From Chrysophaeum taylorii (Eukaryota; Sar; Pelagophyceae; Pelagomonadales; Pelagomonadaceae), in NCBI GenBank assembly GCA_029834535.1, contig JAQMWT010000407.1, forward strand, positions 1 through 64,000: a stretch of 64,000 nt of DNA, written 5' to 3'. This document shows positions 11,550 to 23,113 of this stretch, piece by piece. Made by a program: the position numbers and the translations under genes. The notes beneath the pieces were generated by a model that saw nothing but the letters and a program-made list of their open reading frames with translations, ran no database searches and was not told where the DNA came from. The first letter of the stretch is position 1; each line of letters opens with the position of its first letter.

Positions 11550-13413
11550 TGTGAAATGCTACAAAAGATGTGATGTGGAGATTCCTCTCATGATGAATCC
11601 CACTAAAAACAAAGATGCTGCGAGCCGACGCCACTCTACCCTGAACCGTGGTCGCGGTGGTATACTGTCACTGTCGCCACCTTTTAATGCTCTAATTCCA
11701 AGCGTTGCACCGACTAGTTCCCCTAATTGGAAACATCAAACCTATTTGTCAGTGGCGCAAGGACATTAATCTACGCCCGTGACGCCCAAGGCGCCCAAGG
11801 CAACTGCCCAGCAACAGTCAGCAGCCCTTCCAACTTTCCTGCTTTAATGATCGACAGTATCATGCTTTTACTTCAGTTGCCCTTTCTCTCGATTTTAAAT
11901 CTTGAGATTCTTGTAGCAGCTTGGTCTCTGTTACATTCTGTTGAAGATAAAGTATGCATAGTAACCAACCCGGACGAGCTGCTTAATGTGCTTGTCGAAC
12001 GCTTCGTTGATGATGTTTCTCACCAACTTAACGCAATCTCCTCGGAAACGTTACCGCCAATGCTTAATTATTTTCGTCAACTAACACCCATACAGCAAGC
12101 TGCCTTTGAAAATGTGCTAGTCCAGGTTGGCTACCCTTCGGACATAAATGATGTCTTTTCAGATGATACTTCTTCTGAAGATGTTTCAACAGCGCCGATC
12201 GATAATCCACCCGCTGAACCTACGCCAGATAAAACTAACGATAATATGACTGAATCTTTACATCAATTAAAAGAAGAGGCTCGGTCTTTATCCTTGCGTC
12301 TCACTAATACCGAACAGCAATTGACGGCACAAGAGTAACAACTATCGCTTGCATCAACATCTCTCACACAGATGCAATAAATTTACGAAAATTTAAACAC
12401 CCAAGTGACTGAGAACATCAAGCATGTGTCTCTACTAGACAACATCCTGTCAAGTCTTCAGGTGCATCCGGACATCATAATCCCGTCTTCTGCTGTATTT
12501 GTCCATATCATTTCTCGATCACTCATCTCATCTATTGGACAGCTCCCTCCAAATACGTATAGTGAGGCTCAGCAAGTTCAAATCGACGCAGCAGCTCATC
12601 ATCTCCATGCAGCTATGTCTGATGCAAATGATCGTGTTATTCCTGCATTGGATCTACACGCTTTTACTCCTGACACTGCTATGTCTTTCCTTTCATCTGT
12701 CATATCACCCTTGGTTACCTTGAGTGATGCAATGACTACGCACAATACTAACACTACTAACGACCCACCATCAGATGTACATAATTCACCTTCTCCAGAG
12801 TTAAAGGAACTGGATGATAATAGTGAAGATGAACTGGACCATACATCTGACGTGGATACTGATACAGCTTCTTTGCGTAACATTACAACACGCTCGACAT
12901 CATAATTAATTTGTCCTGTTCTGTTGTTGTTTGTTCCATTGTCATGTATATTGCACAAGTTCCGCCTCAAGAACGTCTGAAATGCATAAACTGTTTCCAC
13001 ACGTTGAGGGGGTCCAGAGAGCTACACTATTATGTGTGCGACACTGGAACATTTTCACACCTATCCCTACACGAGGGTTTTCTTTCCGTAATACGGCTTT
13101 CCCTCTTTCTTCTTCTTTCCTTACCCCTTCCGCCCCTTTTATCTCAGATTATGAAGAACCCAATCTGAAGCTCTTTTCCAACATGGAGTAGGCCTCCAGG
13201 TGCGTACCGTCGGATACGGGGTTTTCTGTTTAATTAACAGAGACATCGTTCCCCATTGTCAGTGTAAACGCTTCTATGGGACCTAATGTCCTTAAGGAGT
13301 TAAGGCCTAAATCCCTACCTTGTGTAGTAGCATGTGACAAGCGGAATGGTCTGTACACGCCTAAGACTGCACGCAGTCTCTACCATGTACCCAGAGAGGG
13401 TCAAATCTCTCCA
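11550..13413 (+). repeat. 5' LTR of fossil B
   Basis: Starts TGTGAAATG and ends CTCTCCA immediately before the primer binding site. It is a direct repeat of 23114-25676 but shorter (1.86 versus 2.56 kb). Both copies contain open frames for the same Glu/Asp-rich, coiled-coil protein ending with a run of acidic residues and T-R-S-T-S (here 12405-12905). A coding region inside an LTR is unusual. Confidence 0.8.
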
Positions 13414-13427
13414 GGTTATGGGCCCAG
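13414..13427 (+). other. Primer binding site of fossil B
   Basis: GGTTATGGGCCCAG, complementary to the anticodon arm of initiator tRNA-Met, begins directly after the CA end of the left LTR. This fixes the right edge of that LTR and shows that the 1.9-2.6 kb repeats are true LTRs and not a chance tandem arrangement. Confidence 0.88.
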
Positions 13428-14181
13428 ATGCGTAGGTGTGTCAGCCCAACTGTGTTGTACGTCTAAATCGAATGATCAATTTACGCCTGATCACGAGTAC
13501 AATACGACAATGTGTTTGGCGGTGGTCTACTGTACATATTTGTTGTGTGACGGTATGTGCCAACCAGTTAAATTGGTTTGTGACCGAGTTGGGTCGGTCA
13601 CTGGTCATATACACTCGCATAACGAATAAAATTAAAGTTTTTCCTATACTAGCCGCGGAAACTTGTATGGGTTTTTCCTTCCATTCCCCAACAAAAGACT
13701 GACTGCTCGAGAACTAATCCATTCTTCAGTCTCAAGTCACCCTGTTTTAAATAACATGTTGATTTGTTTGGTCTTGTCAATAATCCTACGTTTAAAAAAA
13801 AATCGCGTACTGTACATAGAACCCGCACTTGAGAAACCCTTCATTCTTATGTGTTGAATCTGTCTATCAATCCTCTAACCTATCCCTTAATAGGTCACAA
13901 TCATGTCAAAACAAAAAACAATATCTACCACTGATATCTACAAACAAGAACAAATCCTCGTTGATAAGATTAACGCAGGATAACGTTTCCAAGATAATTC
14001 AACTAAAGTGAGCTTACAAATTGAAACGCTTCGCAGGCATATGACAAGTCCATATGTGGACGCGTTATTCTGCTTTGATTCATATGAAGCTTACACCCGG
14101 AATGCTCCGGAATAAAATCAAATCCTTGAACAAGAAGTTGATATCATCTTCGCTCAATGGAAAGCTGAACAGGTTAACGAT
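13428..14181 (+). other. Leader of fossil B and eroded Gag start
   Basis: Untranslated leader followed, from about 13900, by sequence that resembles the beginning of the Gag region of element A. No host gene is seen here. Confidence 0.5.
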
Positions 14182-16581
14182 ATGAGCTTACCTGATGAAG
14201 ATGCCCTGCCCGAACATTTAAAGACTTGGCACGTCAACTCTTCTCATCAACTAACGGTTGATGCCCGTAATAGCCTTGAACGACTTTACTACCAAGAGTC
14301 GTACAACCTTGTCCGTCCTGAATCAAATGAGTATGTTAAAAATGTCCTTACTTTTTTAGATACCCGATTTCCTAAATCAATTGTGTATGATTCATCTTTA
14401 ACTAACATGTCCGTTACAGGTCTTTCTAATGCCGATTGGATCAAACACTGCGAAACTTATGCTGTTTTTTTGTACATATTCTTTAACCTCGAGTCCCAGG
14501 AAAAGCCCGCTCTCGCTATGTGGCCTCAACTAAAGAAAATTTATGCAGTCCCTGCACATCCCAATAAATTACGTGCTGTAATGCTTTTAGCCTATCATTA
14601 CTATGAGACAGTGTCTTGTACAGATGTAACTGAGCTTAAATCTCAGTTTAATCGAATGTCTCTAAATGTTAATTGGTATGCCCATGTATTTGTCGAACAA
14701 CTCCTTTCCTTTCAATCTCAGGCAAAGCAATTAAATAATGATGAAGCATCAATCCAATTTAATAACTCCATAATCACTCTTAAAGCTCACGAGGAGATCT
14801 ACCGTCTATATGCTAATCCATCGGATCACGAGCGCTATGCTCAATCTTTATTGGAATGGTGTAAACTCTACGAGACACGCTCTAGTAACAACTCAAGTCA
14901 CGATCCCGAATTGTTAAAGCTAGTTGATCCCAACGACGTTCGTCCACTATTGGAATTCTTGTTAAAGATATATAATGAGACAAAGTTTTCTTCTAACCGA
15001 CGCTTGGATAAACCCGCTTCTTGGATCCCTTACATCCCTGGTACTACCGCTACCAAGCCACCTAAGGTATTATTGATGGACATTATTCATCAATCCCACG
15101 AATCTCTAAACAACGCTTACTCGTTGTTAGCTACGGTAGCTGGACAGTCTAGCTTCAATGCTCGTATGCTTCGTAATGCTAAAGATAAAGCATCGACAAT
15201 TTCACCTCGTGACACGTCGCACTATCGTCCACCCTCAAATTATAACGTCAAAGGTACCAGCTTCGATCGTCCTATCTACTCATCTTCCTCTAACCGCAAT
15301 GCACGCTCTAATATGTCTCTTATGGACCGGGCTACTTATCAAGTTGGTCGTCTTCGCCACCTGTTTGGTAAATTACAGGAAGCGAATCCCAACCCTTCTA
15401 CCGACTCTAAAATGGTACAGGAGGAAATGAAAATCTTATTGAGTACCCGCTGGACAACCGCTTCTCAAGCTTCGACACAGTCCTTAGATCCTGATGAAGC
15501 CACCCAAGTTCATCTCTACTTATCACGAGTTGATACTATGTCCAATACCATATCGAACCTCTTGGAAGCCGATAAGGAATCTCTTGTTTCAGAAGAAAAG
15601 CATCAAACTGAAACATCTGCTCCTGAAGCGTCCCCCAGGGATGCGGAGCAGAGGGGGACTGCTGATACAGAGAAAATGTTCCACACTTTCCTGTCCATTA
15701 AAGATTATGAAATCGATAACATCCCTCAGCCGCTATTGCAGCACATAAATGCTAAAGCTCAGAATGCTATTGTTCGTCGTCGAGCTCGGGATACTTCCTC
15801 GCACTCTGAGCTCCCCAGTAATCTAACCGATGAAAATAATGAAGATGGTACAGATCCCCCTGTGTTGCTACCAAAATTAAATACTGGTTTTACACTCGTC
15901 GTTGTGCCTTCCGAACAAACGCAAAGTTTCATGACACAGTACGTGTTTGGTCAAAGCTCAACACATGCCTGTTATGCAACAATGCTTAAACTGTACAACG
16001 AGTACAATTTGCCGCTAATGACTACGCCAGGATATGCTGACACATGTGCCTCTCAACATGTAATTAACTTTAAACGTTATGCTGATCCTATCCACATCGT
16101 AAAGCTACCCGAGTCTTTGTCACCCGCTATCCAGACTGCTACGGATACTCAAAGTATCACACATGCCATGATAATAAGAACCGTCATTCCCGCTCTCCCA
16201 AAACATCCGAACTTGGGATATGTAAAGCTAGATGTTGCGCTTTTCCTACCCAAGCAAAACGACCACAACGATCCCGATCTGCACATCATCAGCATGACCC
16301 AATGGGGAGAAGATAAACTTGGTATACATCTTTATGGGGTTGAATTTAAAGGACAATCATCTATCCAGAGTAAAATTGACGATAATGTCAAGATTACTTT
16401 GTTTAGATTAAACAGTTTACTACCTACTCTCCCAATTTATTCGCTACAACAAGCGAAAGCTCGTAAAATGGAACTTCGCTCACTACAGTTCAGACTAAGT
16501 GCTTTTAACGAACAACGCGAAATGCTTAAGCTATATTCCACCCTCATGGAACGTAATTTACGTCCCTTACCCTTACCCTGA
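14182..16581 (+). pseudogene. Fossil B: Gag and protease-like region
   Basis: A 799-codon open segment. Its first two thirds match the Gag-like region of A (for example the Y-x-x-F-L-Y-I-F-F-N-L-E-S block near 14470). Its last third contains Y-A-D-T-C-A-S near 16035, in the place and style of a retropepsin active-site loop, then a beta-rich stretch ending in a segment like the end of the protease region of A. Here the two lie in one frame. The segment ends where a SINE-like element is inserted. Confidence 0.75.
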
Positions 16582-16945
16582 TCGCCGCCGACTACGGTTC
16601 CGATGGAGGACGGTGCCTCATGAATCCTGAGCCTTGCGAGGGCATCCGCCCTCCCGGCGTAGGTTGGCACCTAGTCGCCTCCCGGACGGACCGGTTGGCA
16701 GCCGGAACGTTCGCAGTGGGACGGGGTATGGCCGGGGGGCGAAGACGGAAGGTTATCGACGAGTTGGTTGTCAGTCACATCGCGGTCTCCTCGTCGCATG
16801 GCGACAAGCTTGATGGTCACTCTCCGCCGACCGACCTTTCGGCGCTCCTCGTCTACAGGCCCGTGATTCCGGACTGGCTCCTGTCGGTCCGGCCTGGCTC
16901 CCATGCTCGGGAGAGGTCTGAAGTTAGTTAGTTAGTTAAGTTAGC
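16564..16945 (+). mobile_element. SINE-like GC-rich retroposon, copy 1
   Basis: About 380 bp. Head (CCCTTA)n-CCCTGATCGCC, GC-rich body, and a tail of irregular TTAG units (TTAGTTAGTTAGTTAAG). Related copies lie at 27281-27597 (reversed and shortened at its head), 33025-33391 and 36628-36987. Head truncation, a simple-repeat tail and a 10 bp target duplication in one copy point to retroposition (SINE or short LINE 3' end). No A/B-box promoter was recognised. Three copies share a 103-codon open frame, which may simply reflect their high identity. Confidence 0.7.
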
Positions 16946-17100
16946 TCAAAACCATCTTGGAGTCGAAGCATTCGCAGTTGCCTTACATACGCAAGCATTT
17001 CCCACCTCCCGTATGACGCAAGGTTACTACACGTTTACTTCACACAGTAACTACGTCTTCAAGTTCGCGAACACCTACTGTAACTCTACTTTGCTCCGGG

Positions 17101-19284
17101 ATGTCCACTCCTGCCTTCTTGGCTTGCGCTTCTAATGACTTGCAAATCAACATCAACGTTAAAGTTCTTGTTGAAAGCGACGAAACTCTCACGCACATGC
17201 TACGAAGACGTTTTGGTAATTCCATTGCAGTTTCCCCATCACTGCCCAAGTTTCTTACATATCTACATCGAGCATCGGACACTGAACGTGCTCGATATTA
17301 TACTGATTTAGTGGAACTGACATCGCCATGCACCAACCGCAACATAATCAACGGGAGATCCATTTCAACTTTCGAACGTGATATGGACGACTCCTTGTTT
17401 CCAAGTGCTCTAAGTGTACTTGAGCTTTTAAAGCCCCTTGTTCTTTTCATGGAAATGACGCCACCACACTCCGCATCGTATGAAGATCATAGACGAGTTG
17501 CTAATCTCATCTTCTCTACGATGCACTATACAGTGGATATATGTGACCGATTTCCATGCTATCTGTGTGGAGATTATCAAGCCAGAGAAAGATGGATCCT
17601 CGTTGCGCGCATATATAACACCGGCCATCAGATTTGCTTTCCTGGCCTAACAACACCGGCCATCTAGATTTGCTTTCCTGGCCTAACAAACGAGTCACTT
17701 CCTTTCTGGACATTGCAGATCATGCTAACTCCATCAGTCACAAATTAATAGTCGACGAACCTTGGACGCAGGTCTTCTCTGACATGCCATTCGTGTCCAC
17801 ACCCAAAACTTACAACAACTTCAGTCGCACAGGATCCGTTCGCTTAACAGTGACTGGGCCCAAAACTTTAACCATGCTGTTTCTTCGTCTGCACTCTAAC
17901 AAAACAGTCGAACATCCAAGTCAAGATGGAATGGAGGCCATTTCTAACTTCCGCTTAGGATTCTTGACTAATTCAAGAAAGCCCCTTGCTTGTATGAGAT
18001 CTCCTATTGAGCTCAAAGCTTTTGTGCTCCTCTATAATATTATGGGACGCTTATTCCCAAAATCCACCACTTTACCTGTGTCCTTTCGTATTACAACTAT
18101 CGAATCTAACCAACCACCTCACAGGTTATTCTTAAATAAATCATCCACTTCCCCCATCATTTACATCACTGGTGGAAGACACACAGGTGGAGACATTATA
18201 GTTTCTAACTCCTCCTCCAAATACCAGGCACCAGCACATATAAATGCATTTGGTGAAACCTACATCTTCCAAACACATGACACCGGAACCGATAAGACCA
18301 CTTCTCTAACTCCTGTTACCGGTTTTCTTTGGTTATGTCAAGCCTACACTCATAATAATGAAAATCAAGACACGCGTCGTCTAGTACAAACACTGGTTTC
18401 CTATACTTCACATGTGCTTCACGATTCTTTCGTTTTCTACCCTCAGGAAAATCGTCTTGAATCTATCGATAAAATTTTTGCTTTGAGTGACATGCATTTG
18501 TCTCAAAGCAGATACCTTGGCTTCATCACTGGATGGTGATAGGAAGATGGGCGCCAAAGTTCATTCTATATACACCCCCACTCTTCTATCCGTGGGTTTG
18601 CTAACATGGTCCTGTACGATCCACGACTCGATCGCACTCGACATTACTCAACTCGTGAATTGGCACGCGCCAATAATTTCACAGCGTACCAAATCAATTT
18701 TTTTGTTGTCTTTGTCCACGGACCTATGCTGTGACATAATCGCTAATGCTATTCCGGCCGGAACCTATCATGTCATTTATAAAAATTTGTGTCATATTGT
18801 CTATGACTTGCGTAAATTAACGTTATCACCATCCTTTGACCCTGATCATGCTTCTCTAACCAAAAACTATAGGTCAACCTTTTTCACAAATATACTCCCA
18901 ACAGACACATCCTTAATATTACGCCAGAGTTCCATTACAATGTTGTACATCTCTAATAAAAAACTTTTATGTTGTGACAATCTTGCTTCTAACCACGAAC
19001 TTCCACCTTTTCATCTCGATTCAGTAGCTCACGTCTTCCTCCCAAGCACTTCATCCGCAGATATATCATCTCCTTCTAAAGAAAGACACATTCCTCTCAT
19101 AACTCCAAGACAGCTCCATGAGAAGCATGCGCCCCTTGATAGAAAAATTCATGCCAGGGGCACTCTCGCATTTCGAGATGCTCAGCAACGTGCTACCAAC
19201 TTCCACAACATCCATCATTCTAGTGATTCTCAAGCATATAAAAGCTGTTCAGGTTATTGCCAGTCCAGGACATCACCCATCTGA
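17101..19284 (+). pseudogene. Fossil B: C5 cytosine DNA methyltransferase-like region
   Basis: Counterpart of 5896-7928 in element A. Open segments at 17101-17667, 17634-18539 and 18487-19284 show, in order, L-V-E-S-D-E (motif II type), L-V-E-L-T-S-P-C (motif IV, about 17312-17335), P-L-V-L-F-M-E-M-T (motif VI place), D-Y-Q-A-R-E-R-W (motif VIII, about 17570-17595) and A-N-A-I-P-A-G-T-Y (motif X type, about 18745-18770). Two diverged families keep the same motifs, so the domain was probably under selection in their ancestor. A short tandem duplication of about 34 bp lies at 17620-17690. Confidence 0.72.
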
Positions 19285-19714
19285 TGTACCCTACCGTAAG
19301 TTCTGTGTGGACTGTACAATACATAAAAAAAGTTTTCCTCACCCACATCATCTTACCAAGCAACCATCATTCGAAAAAATTTTCCAACCTGGTGAAGCCT
19401 GGACATGCGATGGTGGTTACGTATCTGTCCTTTCAGAATGGGGATCCTTTCGCCATATCATTGTCTTTAAGTGTCTCATTTCTAAATTTTTGTTAGTGTA
19501 CTTTTGTCGTAGCACCAATTCTAGCGATTTTTGTAATGCCCTCGAATTTGTTCGCATCTTTTGCTCTACTTATGTTCATGTACAACTGAAACAAATTTAT
19601 TGTGATTCTTTTAAACCCTGTTTATCTCAACATGTTACAACTCCCTTTCGTGTTGAACACGGTATTAATATGTCCGCGTCCCCCCGTACTTACATGTTTT
19701 TTATCATGAAGTAG
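19118..19714 (+). pseudogene. Fossil B: integrase region
   Basis: F-C-V-D-C zinc-binding pair, then W-T-C-D-G-G-Y with the first catalytic Asp and Y-C-D-S-F-K-P with the second. It matches the integrase of element A (4617-5768) closely. The remainder of the integrase lies in the next open segment. Confidence 0.85.
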
Positions 19715-19764
19715 AAGCCGCTGTTGGTCACATCGCCACTGCCGCGTCTACACGACTCCGGCAT

Positions 19765-22700
19765 ATGCTTAATGTAGCCTATAAAGGTCACCCCCTAACA
19801 GATCCGGCACCACACTACCCGTGGGCTGTTATACATGCTGTCCAATCGTATAATCTCCTCCCTAACGTTTCTCCCGAACGTATTTATAATAAAGTCCTAA
19901 GCCCCCAACAAGATTTGTTGGATCAATGTAATGTTCCCCAACAGGACTACCTAAAACCTTTTGGCTCTGTTTGTTACCTGCATTTGGAACCTAACGAATT
20001 TCATAAATATGAGCCTCGCTGTCGTCCTTACATCTACTTATGTGGTGCTAATGCTATAAACCCATTAATAACACCCCATGTTAATCATTTAGCCGATGTT
20101 GTCCTTAATCCTAAAAACGGCCAAGTCCGTGTCTCCTCTAAACTTACCTTTCCTCATCTTATTTCTAAACCTCCTGATTATGAACAACATCCACCTCCCG
20201 CACCTTCACCCGACATTCCCTTCTCTGTTCACAGCACCGCCAATGATGCGGCACAGAGGGGGAATGCTATGCCTACCGACACTAAACACGAGAGGGGGAC
20301 TCCTTCTTCCCCTGCCCATGCTCCTTCTCCCGTTCCCGCATGTGCTCCAGCTGCTTCTGCACCCGCCGTTTCCACAACCGCCGTTTCCACAACCGCCGTT
20401 TCCACAACCGCCGTTTCCACAACCGCCGTTTCCACACCTCCTACATCTGAAGTGTCCTCCAACACTTTGCCCCTTGTACCATCTTATCGGTCTCTCTATT
20501 CCCAGGATGCCCTACGTCTCACCCGTGGACCTCATCACCCTCAACCTCGTCGCAAGACCAATCTCAAGGACGCTCTTGCTCGTATTGCCTCGCCAACTGT
20601 TGCCGCTTATAAAAAAGCTGGTGGTACACTTGCCGACTTCAAGTTTGACCTCTCCAAGCAGTACATCACTTCCTGCGACCCCACCCTCCACGCCCTTCAT
20701 CTTGCCCCTGGCATCCACTGGACGGCTATACCTCCAGAGGGGGAATTTACACCATCCCTTCATCACCATGTTCACCAAGCGCTTTCACAGTCCTCTTCAG
20801 TTATGTGTCATAGGAGCCATAGCCATCCATCGCCTGATGCCCCTCACGTTCATTTCTGCGACGACGTCAACCTTGCAGACTTTCACCTTCCTCAAGCTCT
20901 CGTTCATCTCATTTCTGAACATGCTCACGCTTTTCAAGTTCCTCCCGCTCAATATGTTTATGCTTTGTTCACACCCCACTCCATTTTGGATCATAATGAC
21001 GCTTCTTATGGTGCCTCCGAGCCTCACCTCTCCGCCATCGAAGACTATATCACCGTGCAATCGCATTACATTGAGGCCCACCTTGGTGATGCTCCTCTAC
21101 TAGTTGTTCAACTCGTCGAAGATCCCGATCACGCTCACACTCACGATAATGTCGCTTCTTACGCAATTACCCATCTTACGACGGCTCATGACCCCAGCAC
21201 TGTTGGTCCGGACGAATACAAGATTCAAGCCAAAGATATCAAAATTGATGAATATGAGTCGAACTGCCTCAAAGGTCTTTCAGACGCTGATCGTAAAGCC
21301 TATATATCCGCTATCTCCAAAGAGATTTTTGATATTGTTAAGTTTGGCTGCTTTAAACTCGCGTTGCCAATGGTCGACTCAAAACCTATTGACACCCGCC
21401 TCGTCCTACGTATATAAACCAATGCTGCCGGTCAATATCTCAAGCATAAAGCGCGCCTGGTTCTACGAGGATTCTTAGCCTCTCTGGGCACAGATTTTTT
21501 TAATACATTCAGTCCTATGGCACAGCTTACTGGCATCCATTGTGTTCTGGCGCTCGCAGCTCATCTACGACTTCCCGTCTACCACGTTGATGTACCTAAC
21601 GCTTTCGTTCAAGCTCCCATAGACTCTCATGTCTATGTTAAATTACCACAAGGCATTTACCTACTCGATCCTGAAGATACAAAATATCGAGGACGTCGTC
21701 TCCCAAAACTACTTAAATCCCTTTATAGATTACGACAGAGTCCTACCCTTTGGAATCAAACCACAAATGGCTTCTTTGATTCATTAGGCCTATACGCGCT
21801 TCCGAACAGATACCTGCATACGCTAAAGTCCAAGCTGATGCTACGTTTTTAATTTGCACGCTGTCAGTGGATGACGTTGTTATCACTTGCACTTCGGAAA
21901 ATCTAGTCGTCAATTCCAGCAAGCCCTGAAAAGGAATACTCAGTCGACACCTTTGAAGAAGTTCATACTCTCTTAGGCATGCGCATCACGCGTACTACTG
22001 ACGGTTCCATATCACTGGACTGTCAAGCTAAACTTGATGCATTGTTCGAAGAGTACCCCATTTTAATGCAGTTACGTCCCACTTCTACACCGATGTCACC
22101 ATCAACCACTTATAAAACTGGAGAGCCATCTTCTGATATGGACAAGTTTATTCTTCACACCTTCTCCACCTTACTTGGCAAGCTCACTTTTGTACAGTTG
22201 GCCTGTCGCCCTGATCTATCCCAAAGCCTTAGTCGTTGTTCCCGAGGAATGCATAATCCAGCATTTCTGCATGTTCAAGTACTAACAGGAACTCTCCGCT
22301 ATTTGCGCAAGCCCGAAAATCGCAATCTTCGACTATGGTACTACTCTGGCTCTTCCGCTCTAATGGACCATCTTAGACTTCTCATCGGCAATCGTACTGA
22401 TATGGCAACCATGTTGGATTACACTAAAGAACAAGTCAATTCAGGTAACTTTGATCCATTGGTCGCGTTCGTTGATGCCGATAACGCACCCTCTTATGAA
22501 CAAGACCGCAAGTCTACAACTGGTTACGCCATCTTTTTGTTCGGTTCTCTCATCACTTGGAAGTCTAAACTACAGCCTATCACAGCTACTTCTACGCATG
22601 AGAGTGAACTTATCGCCCTTAATATGTGTGCCGATGATGTGGTCTGGTTACGCAAATTGTTAACGGAAATGGCATTCGCTATAAACCCATACTACTATCT

Positions 22701-23040
22701 TCGCCAACCTCCAGGGAAAGATTTGTTATTAGATTATGATGCTCATGACAACCCTCTCCCATCAGACACGTCGTTCATACGTAACAGCCCTATACTTGGG
22801 GACTCTGCTTCTGCTATCCATCTATCAAATAATCCTGACAGTGCGACTAAGGCCAAAGCTATCAGCACACGCTGGTTTCGTATTCGCGATTACGTACATT
22901 TAAAACGTATACGTTTACATCATGTTTCCGGTACTCAAAACATCGCTGACGGATTCACTAAACCCTTCGGAGCTCCGCTCTTCAGCAGATTCCGCACGTT
23001 ACTTGGCTTACAACAACCCATAGCTCAGCAAGATGGTTGA
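19765..23040 (+). pseudogene. Fossil B: late integrase, linker, RT and RNase H
   Basis: Open segments at 19765-21417, 21517-21852 and 21979-23040. They contain the end of the integrase, a Pro-rich linker with a 15 bp unit repeated about five times (20368-20437, giving A-V-S-T-T repeats), the start of RT (V-G-P-D-E-Y-K near 21205), the RT region with F-V-Q-A-P-I near 21605, and RNase H with D-R-K-S-T-T-G-Y near 22505 and S-T-H-E-S-E-L-I-A-L near 22590. Standard Copia order. Confidence 0.88.
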
Positions 23041-23113
23041 CCCTTACCCTTCACTATGTCCGAAATGACGTTAAACTAACCCTCATATACAACGGTACCG
23101 TGGCTCGCTAAAA

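Noticed and set aside
16564-16583. Telomere-like CCCTTACCCTTACCC at the head of the SINE-like element
   Set aside because: Only two or three units, and shorter in the other copies; better explained as part of the element's head than as a telomere remnant.
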